Assembly (NCBI GenBank): GCA_025351785.1
Contig: JANXVF010000102.1
Coordinates: forward strand, 1 to 32,888
Origin: Flavobacterium sp.
Lineage (GTDB): Bacteria > Bacteroidota > Bacteroidia > Flavobacteriales > Flavobacteriaceae
DNA length: 32,888 nucleotides
Direction: 5' to 3'
In this document: positions 23,571 through 32,607 of the stretch, piece by piece
Layout of the letters: every line of letters starts with the position of its first letter
Position numbering within the stretch: the first letter of the stretch is position 1
Notes under the pieces: model-generated
Told to the model about the DNA's origin: nothing
Database searches by the model: none
Seen by the model: only the letters and a program-made list of their open reading frames with translations
Position numbers and translations under genes: made by a program

Positions 23571-24890
23571 ATGCTCAAATTTTTTAATATTTCGTTGGCA
23601 CTAAACGGTTTTCCAATTAAGAAAGCAATTTCCGAATTAGATAAAACGGTTGCTATTCCAGAAATTGATTATCAAAAATTTGTCGTCGAAAAACGAAATC
23701 AAATCGTAGATTATCATTTAAAAATTAATAAATCGTATAGGGAATTTGTTGGACAAAGTATATTTGAAAATTGGGAAAAAATCCCTATTCAAACAAAAAA
23801 AGACTTTCAAAAACCCTTGTCAGAAAGACTTTCAGATGGTTTTACACTTAAAAATGTTTATGTAAATAAAACTTCAGGTTCTAGTGGTGATCCATTTATT
23901 TTTGCTAAAGATAAATTTTGCCACGCTATAACTTGGGCAAATATAATTTCAAAATTTGGTTGGTTTAATATTGATTTTAATTCGTCTAAGCAAGCAAGGT
24001 TTTACGGAATACCATTAGATTTTATTGGAAATAAAAAAGAGCGGTTTAAAGATTTTTTGAAAAACAGTTATCGTTTTCCAATTTTTGATTTGTCAGACAC
24101 TTTTCTAGAAAAGACACTAAAAAAATTTCATCAAAAAAAATTTGATTACATAAATGGTTACACTTCTTCTATTGTTTTATTTGCAAAATTTCTTCAAAAG
24201 AAAAATATTGTTTTAACTTCGGTTTGTCCGACTTTAAAATGTTGTGTTGTAACCTCCGAAATGTTATTTGAAGCCGATAAAATTTTGATGGAAACATATT
24301 TTGGAGTGCCAATAATAAATGAATATGGAGCTTCTGAGCTAGATTTGATTGCGTTTCAAAACCCAAAAGGTGATTGGCAAGTAAATAGTGAAACCTTATT
24401 TGTAGAAATTTTAGATGAAAATAATACCGTTTTACCTTACGGAAAAGAAGGCAAAATTGTGATTACTTCATTATATAACAAAGCACATCCTTTTATTAGA
24501 TATGACATTGGCGATGTTGGGATTTTGGACGAGAAAAGCACCTTTAAAAAACCAATTTTAAAAAAATTAATTGGAAGAACTAATGATGTTGCTGTACTTC
24601 CAAGCGGTAAAATTGCGCCAGGATTGACTTTTTATTACGTTACTAAAAGCATAATCGAAGATGATGGAAATGTAAAAGAATTCGTTATAAAACAAACCAA
24701 AACAGATACTTTTGAAATTGAATATGTAAGTGAAATAGTTTTAACCGATAAGCAAATTCTGAATATTGAAAAAGCAATAACGACATATTTAGAAAATGGA
24801 TTACTATTTAATTTTACAAGAAAAGATAATTTACAACGCAGTAAAAGTGGAAAATTAAAACAGTTTGTTTCGCTGATCAAGCAATTGTAA
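23571..24890 (+). CDS. CapK/PaaK-like adenylate-forming enzyme (phenylacetate-CoA ligase family)
   Basis: A 439-residue member of the PaaK/CapK branch of the ANL superfamily. The phosphate loop is TSGSSGDP (101-108), the adenine motif EYGASE (251-256) and the ribose/hinge region YDIGD (311-315). The C-terminal lid includes SKSGKLKQF with a likely catalytic Lys. Members near polysaccharide loci (CapK type) are thought to activate an acid or amino acid used to decorate surface sugars. The neighbour wecB supports that reading over phenylacetate breakdown, and no paa genes are present. The ATG lies 5 nt after the terminator T run of the gene before it, so expression must come from read-through or from a promoter inside that terminator. 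Confidence 0.85.
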   Translation: MLKFFNISLALNGFPIKKAISELDKTVAIPEIDYQKFVVEKRNQIVDYHLKINKSYREFVGQSIFENWEKIPIQTKKDFQKPLSERLSDGFTLKNVYVNKTSGSSGDPFIFAKDKFCHAITWANIISKFGWFNIDFNSSKQARFYGIPLDFIGNKKERFKDFLKNSYRFPIFDLSDTFLEKTLKKFHQKKFDYINGYTSSIVLFAKFLQKKNIVLTSVCPTLKCCVVTSEMLFEADKILMETYFGVPIINEYGASELDLIAFQNPKGDWQVNSETLFVEILDENNTVLPYGKEGKIVITSLYNKAHPFIRYDIGDVGILDEKSTFKKPILKKLIGRTNDVAVLPSGKIAPGLTFYYVTKSIIEDDGNVKEFVIKQTKTDTFEIEYVSEIVLTDKQILNIEKAITTYLENGLLFNFTRKDNLQRSKSGKLKQFVSLIKQL

Positions 24891-24919
24891 GTCATAATTT
24901 ATAACCTCAAATTTAAAAC

Positions 24920-24944
24920 TTGATAACATAAAATAAGTTATCAA
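24920..24944. repeat. Spaced inverted repeat between the CapK-like gene and wecB
   Basis: TTGATAAC-N9-GTTATCAA is a perfect 8-bp inverted repeat with a nine-base spacer. There is no T run after it on the plus strand, so a regulator site or mRNA hairpin is as likely as a terminator. Confidence 0.4.
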
Positions 24945-24967
24945 AATTTAATAAAAATTAACAAATA

Positions 24968-25027
24968 CTGAAACAAAATTGACATTATAATTCAGAAGAT
25001 GAAAAGATTCTGAAACAAATTCAGAAT
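24968..25027 (+). promoter_or_regulatory. Alternative hairpins in the wecB leader
   Basis: TTCAGAA (24991-24997), its complement TTCTGAA (25008-25014) and a second TTCAGAA (25020-25026) precede the ATG at 25030. The middle copy can pair with either side, giving a 7-bp stem upstream or an 8-bp stem (25007-25014 with 25020-25027) that ends two bases before the start codon. The block also has a direct repeat CTGAAACAAA at 24968-24977 and 25010-25019. The effect on translation is inferred. Confidence 0.4.
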
Positions 25028-25029
25028 AA

Positions 25030-26127
25030 ATGAAAATAACAATAGTGGCAGGAGCAAGGCCAAATTTCATAAAAATAGCTCCAATTATTAATGCAATTCA
25101 AAAAAAGCAATCAGAAGGCAAAAACATCACTTTTAGATTAGTTCATACAGGTCAACATTATGATAAAAACCTAAGTGATACTTTTTTTGAAGAATTAAAT
25201 ATTCCGCATCCTAATGCAAATTTGGAGGTAAAAAGTGGCTCTCAATCAGTTCAAACAGCTGCAATTATGGTAGCTTTTGAGCAAGAATTACTTCAAAATT
25301 TGTGCAATTTAGTTTTAGTGGTTGGCGATGTAAATTCGACGATGGCTTGTGCAATTGTAGCAAAAAAGTTTAATATAAAAGTAGCTCATGTCGAAGCAGG
25401 AATACGGTCAGGCGATTTAACCATGCCAGAAGAAATTAATCGAATGGTGACAGATTCTATTTCTGACTATTTTTTTACAACGTCAACTCTAGCCAACGAA
25501 AATTTAATTAAAATTGGTTCAAATCCAAAACATGTGTATTTTGTTGGAAATGTAATGATTGACACTTTAATTCAAAATCTAGATCGATTTAAAGCACCAA
25601 TTTTTTGGACAAAATTCGATCTAAAATCTAAAAATTTCATTGTATTAACCCTACATCGACCTTCAAATGTAGATGAAGAAAAATCGTTATTAAATCTACT
25701 TCAAGGAATTGATGAAATGGTTGTTGATAAAAAAATAATTTTTCCTATACATCCAAGAACTAAATCTATATTGGGCGAAAAAAGTTTAAATTTTAGAAAT
25801 ATCATTCTGGTTGAACCTCAAAGTTATTTGAATTTTATGTTTTTAGTAAAAAATAGTTTTGCAGTTATTACTGATTCGGGCGGAATTTCTGAAGAAACAA
25901 CCGTTTTAGGAATTCCTTGTTTTACAATGAGAACCACAACAGAACGACCAGAAACTGTATCTATTGGCACAAATATTTTAGTAGGAATATCGATTGAGAA
26001 TTTAATGGTAGAGTTTTCAAAATTTTTAAAATATGGTATGTCTGAAAAAAAAATACCAACACTCTGGGACGGAAAATCATCTGAACGGATTATAGACATT
26101 ATTTTGGAAATTGAACATAACAATTAA
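25030..26127 (+). CDS. wecB: UDP-N-acetylglucosamine 2-epimerase (non-hydrolysing)
   Basis: Interconverts UDP-GlcNAc and UDP-ManNAc in the cytosol, feeding surface polysaccharide synthesis. The 365-residue protein has the two-Rossmann GT-B-like fold. Seen residues are VAGARPNFIKIAP (6-18), the catalytic-site acids D100 (VVGDVNST), E122 (HVEAGIRSG) and E134/E135 (PEEINR), H209 in LTLHRPSNVD, and the nucleotide-binding DSGGISEETTVLGIP with RTTTERPET. The common HRxEN motif here reads HRPSN, a mild change. It follows the CapK-like gene after 139 nt that hold an inverted repeat and alternative hairpins. No UDP-ManNAc dehydrogenase or glycosyltransferase is in the window. Confidence 0.93.
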   Translation: MKITIVAGARPNFIKIAPIINAIQKKQSEGKNITFRLVHTGQHYDKNLSDTFFEELNIPHPNANLEVKSGSQSVQTAAIMVAFEQELLQNLCNLVLVVGDVNSTMACAIVAKKFNIKVAHVEAGIRSGDLTMPEEINRMVTDSISDYFFTTSTLANENLIKIGSNPKHVYFVGNVMIDTLIQNLDRFKAPIFWTKFDLKSKNFIVLTLHRPSNVDEEKSLLNLLQGIDEMVVDKKIIFPIHPRTKSILGEKSLNFRNIILVEPQSYLNFMFLVKNSFAVITDSGGISEETTVLGIPCFTMRTTTERPETVSIGTNILVGISIENLMVEFSKFLKYGMSEKKIPTLWDGKSSERIIDIILEIEHNN

Positions 26128-26268
26128 AAAATAATTTTTATAAATAGAATTTAAATTAATTCAAACAATGTTAATATTATGTAATTTTTATTTTGTGCTA
26201 TTTTAAGTATAAAATAATTAGTTATATTGCTTGACATTAAATTTTTGATAAATCAAAACATACAAAAC

Positions 26269-27546
26269 ATGAAGAAAATATTTTTATTAGTGCTTATCTC
26301 TTTTTCAATTTCAGGATTTTGTCAAAAATTTAGAGACAGTATAGTATCAAAAAAGCTCGATAAAACTAGAAATTTAATAATTTCGCTTCCACCATCTTAT
26401 AAAAAAGATTCAAAAAAAAGTTATCCTTTACTAGTTTTATTAGATGGAGATTATCTTTTTGATGCGTTCTACGGAGCTTTGAGTTATGGTAACTATTGGG
26501 ACGATTTACCCGAAGTTATTATTGTTGGCGTTGTTCAAAATCAAAATAATGAACGACAAACAGATTGCAGTGTCGATGCTTTAACAGGACTTCCGGACGA
26601 ATCAGGAGGTAAATTTTATGAATTTATTGGCTCAGAATTAGTTTCTTATATGCAACAAAAATATCGAGTAGCACCTTTCAAAATTATTGCAGGTCACGAT
26701 TTTACTGCAGGATTTTTAAATTTTTATTTATACAAAGATGACCCAGTTTTTAATGCATACATTTCATTAAGTCCCGAATTGCCTTTGGAAATGGAAAATT
26801 TACTTCCGGGACGTTTAGCTACTTTTAAGCAAAATATTTTTTATTATGTTTCATCAGCTGATGGCGATATTAAAAAAATGAAAGACAAAATAAAAATTTT
26901 TGATGAAAATGTAAAAACAGCAAAAAATGCAAGTTTAAATTATCAATTTGATGAAATAAAAGGAGCAACACATTATTCATTAGTTTTACACTCCATTCCA
27001 GACGCTCTTTATCAATTTTTTGCGTCTTATCAACCTATTACAACTATAGAATTTCAAGAAAAAATTCTTCCATTAACGTCAGGGTATGTGAATTATTTGA
27101 CCTCAAAATATGATGCTATGCAAAAAACATTGGGTTTCAAAATGAACATAAGATACAATGATTTTAAAGCTATTGAAGCTGCGATTTTAAAAAACAAAGC
27201 CTACGGTGAGTTTGAAAAACTATCGCAGTTATCTCATAAAATGTATCCTAAAACTATGCTTGGCGATTATCATTTGGCTATGTTTTATGAAAAAACAGGC
27301 GACCTAAAAAGAGCATCAAAGACGTATCAAAATGCTTTTCAATATGAACCTATTGGCGATTTAACAAAGGATATGATGTTAGATAAAGCAGATCAACTCA
27401 AAGGCAGTGTAAAAAGTAAATCAGGAAAATCTGGCACAACAGAAGCTACAACCACAGATGTTGCTCCTACAGAAACTCCCACACAAACAGAAAATCCAGT
27501 TCAAACAGAAACTACAGGACCACTAAAAACACCCAAAAAAAAGTAG
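26269..27546 (+). CDS. Secreted alpha/beta-hydrolase-fold protein with Asp in place of the catalytic Ser
   Basis: A 425-residue protein. The signal peptide is MKKIFLLVLISFSISGFCQ (cut near 19). Residues about 20-260 resemble the Fes/IroE/esterase D-type hydrolases: ISLPPSYKK, YPLLVLLDGDYLF (52-64), IIVGVVQNQNNERQTDCS (84-101). At the nucleophile elbow, where the family has G-H-S-x-G, the sequence is G142-H143-D144-F-T, with Asp for Ser. The region of the catalytic His is kept as GATHYSLVL (H235). A TPR-like helical part (about 310-370) and a Thr/Pro/Glu-rich tail ending in lysines follow. It may be a binding or scaffold protein rather than an esterase. The TTG at 26227 would bury the signal peptide, so the ATG at 26269 is used. 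radA starts 4 nt after its stop. Confidence 0.85.
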   Translation: MKKIFLLVLISFSISGFCQKFRDSIVSKKLDKTRNLIISLPPSYKKDSKKSYPLLVLLDGDYLFDAFYGALSYGNYWDDLPEVIIVGVVQNQNNERQTDCSVDALTGLPDESGGKFYEFIGSELVSYMQQKYRVAPFKIIAGHDFTAGFLNFYLYKDDPVFNAYISLSPELPLEMENLLPGRLATFKQNIFYYVSSADGDIKKMKDKIKIFDENVKTAKNASLNYQFDEIKGATHYSLVLHSIPDALYQFFASYQPITTIEFQEKILPLTSGYVNYLTSKYDAMQKTLGFKMNIRYNDFKAIEAAILKNKAYGEFEKLSQLSHKMYPKTMLGDYHLAMFYEKTGDLKRASKTYQNAFQYEPIGDLTKDMMLDKADQLKGSVKSKSGKSGTTEATTTDVAPTETPTQTENPVQTETTGPLKTPKKK

Positions 27547-27550
27547 TGAA

Positions 27551-28912
27551 ATGGCAAAATTAAAAACTTCTTTTTTTTGTCAAAATTGTGGGTCTCAATA
27601 TTCTAAATGGCAAGGGCAATGCAATGCTTGCAAAGAATGGAATACAGTTGTTGAGGAAGTTATAGAAAAAGAGGAGAAAACAAGCTGGAAACCTGCGTCA
27701 ATCGAAGTTAAAAAAGCAACAAAGCCCTTAAAAATTGCTGAGATTAATACCGCTCAGGAAGTCAGAATGGATACTATTGATGCCGAACTAAATCGAGTGC
27801 TTGGTGGCGGCATTGTACCAGGCTCACTTATACTTTTGGGTGGTGAACCAGGCATAGGTAAAAGCACATTATTATTACAAATATCATTAAAATTGCCATA
27901 CAAAACATTATATGTTTCTGGCGAAGAAAGTCAGAAACAGATAAAGATGAGAGCCGAAAGAATCACTTCAACTGGTGATAATTGTTACATTCTTACCGAA
28001 ACAAAAACTCAAAATATATTCAAACAAATTCAGGAAATGCAACCTGAAATTGTAATTATAGACTCAATTCAAACCCTTCATACAGATTATATTGAATCCT
28101 CCCCAGGAAGCATTTCTCAAATTAGAGAATGTACTGCTGAGCTAATAAAATTTGCAAAAGAAACAAACGTTCCAGTTATTTTAATCGGTCACATTACAAA
28201 AGATGGAAGTATAGCAGGACCAAAAATTTTAGAACACATGGTCGATACTGTTTTGCAATTTGAAGGCGACAGAAATCATGTTTATAGAATTTTACGATCG
28301 TTAAAAAACAGATTTGGGTCAACTGCCGAACTCGGAATTTATGAAATGCAAGGATCAGGATTGCGAGAAGTATCTAATCCTTCCGAAATTTTACTTTCGC
28401 ACCGTCAAGAGGAACTTTCGGGAACTGCAATTGCTTCAACACTCGAAGGAATGCGCCCTTTAATGATTGAAATTCAGGCTCTTGTTTCGACTGCAGTTTA
28501 TGGGACGCCACAACGAAGTACAACGGGTTATAATGCAAAAAGACTCAACATGTTGCTAGCTGTTTTAGAAAAAAGAGCAGGTTTCAGGCTAGGAACCAAA
28601 GATGTTTTTTTAAATGTTACAGGTGGTATTTCTGTCGATGATCCAGCAATAGATTTAGCTGTTGTAGCATCTATTTTGTCATCAAACGAAGATATAGCGG
28701 TGAGTAAAGAAATTTGTTTTGCTGGCGAAGTAGGACTTTCGGGCGAAATAAGACCTGTAAATAGAGTAGAACAACGAATTCAGGAAGCAGAAAAACTTGG
28801 TTTTGCAACCATTTTTATCTCAAAATATAATAAAATAGCGACCAAATATCCGGGAATAAAAATTGTTTTAGTATCAAAAATAGAAGAAATTGTTGATAAT
28901 TTATTTGTCTAA
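27551..28912 (+). CDS. radA: DNA repair protein RadA (Sms)
   Basis: A RecA-like ATPase helping branch migration and processing of recombination intermediates. The 453-residue protein has the N-terminal zinc finger C10-x2-C13-x10-C24-x2-C27, Walker A GGEPGIGKST (97-106), Walker B VIIDSIQTL, the RadA-specific KNRFG motif, and a C-terminal Lon-protease-like domain (about 290-453) with KDVFLNVTGGISVDDPAIDLAV. Everything expected is in place. It is separated from the degenerate hydrolase gene by 4 nt and is very likely cotranscribed with it, although a link between the two jobs is not evident. Confidence 0.97.
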   Translation: MAKLKTSFFCQNCGSQYSKWQGQCNACKEWNTVVEEVIEKEEKTSWKPASIEVKKATKPLKIAEINTAQEVRMDTIDAELNRVLGGGIVPGSLILLGGEPGIGKSTLLLQISLKLPYKTLYVSGEESQKQIKMRAERITSTGDNCYILTETKTQNIFKQIQEMQPEIVIIDSIQTLHTDYIESSPGSISQIRECTAELIKFAKETNVPVILIGHITKDGSIAGPKILEHMVDTVLQFEGDRNHVYRILRSLKNRFGSTAELGIYEMQGSGLREVSNPSEILLSHRQEELSGTAIASTLEGMRPLMIEIQALVSTAVYGTPQRSTTGYNAKRLNMLLAVLEKRAGFRLGTKDVFLNVTGGISVDDPAIDLAVVASILSSNEDIAVSKEICFAGEVGLSGEIRPVNRVEQRIQEAEKLGFATIFISKYNKIATKYPGIKIVLVSKIEEIVDNLFV

Positions 28913-28978
28913 TAGTCTTTCATATTTCAAGGTTTATCTAAATTATATTTTGCCTTTTCATTTCAAAAAAAAACATTT

Positions 28979-30841
28979 ATGAAAAAATTATTTATTTTAA
29001 TTTTAGTGTTTCCATCACTCTTATTTTCTCAAAAATCGGTTTTTACAACTGCAAAAGTCAAAGCTGCTACAGTTTATTTTAATGCGGCTTTACTAACTGA
29101 AACCGCTAGTTTAAATTTGCCTGTTGGTACTAGCGAAGTAGTTATTAAAAATGTTGCCAATTATTTAAATGAAAATACGATTCAAGTTGGTGTGCCAAAC
29201 TCGGTAACCGTCTTGTCTGTTCAGTTTACAAATAATTATATATCTGAATTTGATATAGATGAGACAAACCCAGCCATAAAAAAAGTTAGAGACAGCATCA
29301 CTCTAGTTGAAAAAGAATTGAAGAAAATGGCAATTTTGACAAACTCAACAAACCAAACCATAAATTTATTAGATTCTAATCAAAATGTAGCAGGAGTAAA
29401 TTCTGGACTTAACGTAACCGAGTTAATGAAATTAGTAGATTTTTATAAAACTAAGCGAACCGAACTTGCCTACAATATAACAGATTTGAGTGAAAAAACA
29501 GTGCAACTTGAACTTAAATTACAAATTCTTAAAGATAAGTTAGAAGTAAACTCACAAAAGGAAGACAAATTATCATCGGGAAAAATAGTGCTTCAAGTCA
29601 TGAATGAAATTGCCGAACCAGTTACTTTTAATATTTCATATATTACTAACACCGCCACTTGGTCGCCATTTTATGATTTGAAAGCAGAAAACACAACCAC
29701 ACCTATAAATATGATTTATAAAGCTCAGGTGGTTCAAAACTCGGGGATTGATTGGAAAAAAGTGAAATTAACATTGTCAAGTGGGAACCCAAATCAAAGT
29801 AACCAGCAACCTGATTTGAATTCTTGGTTTTTAAATTTTGAAGATTCTAATTATTATAGAGGAAATATTTACAATAAAAATTCAAGTCCTGTTATGGCCC
29901 TAGAAGGCAAAGTAAGTGGATTAAAGATCGATGATAACTATCAAAAATTTGATACTTTACCAAATGGGAGAATAATAGCTAGAGAAAGTAATTCTAGAAT
30001 TGTGTTGAGAGGATCAAGATCTTTAGCTAGAGGTAGTAATGCCTTAATTGTTATAGATGGGCAAATATCGACGGCTGAAATACTAGCAACGCTTCCTCCA
30101 GAGTCAATAAAAAGCACCAATATTGTTAAAGGAGCCCAAGGAACAGCACTTTATGGGGAGCAAGGTAAAAACGGTGTGGTAGTAGTTACAACCAAACAAA
30201 TGGACGATTACACATCTATCACAGAAAATCAACTAAACGTCACATTTGATATCGATATTCCCTATGATGTTTTATCAAACGGAAAAATTCACAGCGTTGC
30301 CATGAAGGAATTAAAGCTACCTGCAACCTACAAATATTTTGCAGTTCCAAGAGTTGATAATGAAGCATTTTTGATTGCCGAAATAAACGATTATTCAAAA
30401 TACAATTTATTGCCGGGTGTTGCAAACATTATTTTTGAAAATATGTATGTAGGGAAAACTAATATCAATCCAAATCAAACCACCGATACATTGAGTTTGG
30501 GCATGGGAAGAGATAAAAAAATAGCAATAAAAAGAGAAAAAATTGTAGATAAATCGGGTACCAAATTTTTATCTTCATATAAAGAACAAACTTTTACTTA
30601 CGATATAACGGTTAGAAATAACAAAAAAGAAGCCATTGTAATGATATTGAAAGACCAATATCCGTTAAGTACAGATAAAGAAATTACCATTGAATTATTG
30701 GATGACGGAAAAGCAAAAGTGAATTCTGAGACAGGAATTTTGATTTGGAATTTGAATTTAGAGGCAAATGAAACTAAAAAAATAAGAATAAGCTACAAAG
30801 TAAAATATCCTAAAGATAAAGTTATAGAAAATTTAAACTAA
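28979..30841 (+). CDS. DUF4139/MuiA-like protein with a TonB-receptor plug-like insertion
   Basis: A 620-residue secreted protein. A signal peptide (MKKLFILILVFPSLLFSQ, cut near 18) is followed by a DUF4140-like N-terminal domain (about 25-130, KAATVYFNAALLTETA), a coiled-coil-prone helix (about 150-200), and the first part of DUF4139 (NISYITNTATWSPFYDLKA, about 218-270). Residues about 306-407 then look like a SusC-type plug: LEGKVSGLKI, IVLRGSRSLARGSNALIVIDG, TNIVKGAQGTALYGEQGKNGVVVVTTK. After that the DUF4139 domain resumes (FDIDIPYDVLSNGK to ISYKVKYP). It has no barrel, so it is not a receptor. The family was named after mucoidy inhibition in Pseudomonas, and its function in Bacteroidota is unknown. 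It starts 66 nt after radA. Confidence 0.85.
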   Translation: MKKLFILILVFPSLLFSQKSVFTTAKVKAATVYFNAALLTETASLNLPVGTSEVVIKNVANYLNENTIQVGVPNSVTVLSVQFTNNYISEFDIDETNPAIKKVRDSITLVEKELKKMAILTNSTNQTINLLDSNQNVAGVNSGLNVTELMKLVDFYKTKRTELAYNITDLSEKTVQLELKLQILKDKLEVNSQKEDKLSSGKIVLQVMNEIAEPVTFNISYITNTATWSPFYDLKAENTTTPINMIYKAQVVQNSGIDWKKVKLTLSSGNPNQSNQQPDLNSWFLNFEDSNYYRGNIYNKNSSPVMALEGKVSGLKIDDNYQKFDTLPNGRIIARESNSRIVLRGSRSLARGSNALIVIDGQISTAEILATLPPESIKSTNIVKGAQGTALYGEQGKNGVVVVTTKQMDDYTSITENQLNVTFDIDIPYDVLSNGKIHSVAMKELKLPATYKYFAVPRVDNEAFLIAEINDYSKYNLLPGVANIIFENMYVGKTNINPNQTTDTLSLGMGRDKKIAIKREKIVDKSGTKFLSSYKEQTFTYDITVRNNKKEAIVMILKDQYPLSTDKEITIELLDDGKAKVNSETGILIWNLNLEANETKKIRISYKVKYPKDKVIENLN

Positions 30842-30927
30842 AACCGATTTATTACACATTTATCGATACTCAAATAGAAACACAAAATATTAATCAAATT
30901 TTATATAAAAAAAATAGGGTTTTAGTA

Positions 30928-30958
30928 TTGATTTTTCAAAATAGAAAAATTATCTTTG
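30928..30958 (+). promoter_or_regulatory. Promoter of atpD with both Bacteroidota elements
   Basis: TTG at 30928-30930 and TATCTTTG at 30951-30958 are 20 nt apart, close to the -33/-7 consensus of the Bacteroidota primary sigma factor. Transcription would start near 30963-30966 and give a leader of about 55 nt. It is the clearest promoter in the window. Confidence 0.75.
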
Positions 30959-30961
30959 CAC

Positions 30962-30985
30962 CTTGAAAAAACGTCAAGTTTTTTT
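30962..30985 (+). other. Short hairpin and T run in the atpD leader
   Basis: CTTGA (30962-30966) can pair with TCAAG (30974-30978), followed at once by seven Ts, at the very 5' end of the predicted atpD transcript. The 5-bp stem is weak; it could be a minor attenuator, a 5'-end stabiliser or chance. Confidence 0.3.
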
Positions 30986-31016
30986 ATTTCTAATACGCTA
31001 TTTAATAAATACATAA

Positions 31017-32531
<1,515 letters not shown>

Positions 32532-32532
32532 A

Positions 32533-32602
32533 TTAGTGTTTAGTAATCAGTCACAGTATTCAGTTACTTGCTAATCACTAATCACTAATCACTAATCACT
32601 AA
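32533..32602 (+). repeat. Heptamer-periodic spacer between atpD and atpC
   Basis: The whole spacer splits into ten 7-mers without remainder: TTAGTGT, TTAGTAA, TCAGTCA, CAGTATT, CAGTTAC, TTGCTAA, then TCACTAA four times (32575-32602). The first twelve bases pair with the tandem part at 11 of 12 positions, in more than one register, so a hairpin with sliding pairing is possible. It ends 5 nt before the atpC start codon. Confidence 0.85.
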
Positions 32603-32607
32603 GAAAT

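Noticed and set aside
12983..24890. A phenylacetate degradation locus, because a PaaE-like reductase and a PaaK-like ligase are both present
   Set aside because: They are about 10 kb apart, no paaABCD, paaG, paaZ or related gene is present, and the ligase sits beside wecB, which fits the CapK branch better.
28979..30841. A TonB-dependent receptor, suggested by the plug-like segment
   Set aside because: There is no beta-barrel region or C-terminal aromatic strand; the rest matches DUF4140/DUF4139, so the plug is an insertion.
32571..32602. A CRISPR array, suggested by short direct repeats
   Set aside because: The units are 7 nt and contiguous without spacers, and no cas gene is present.
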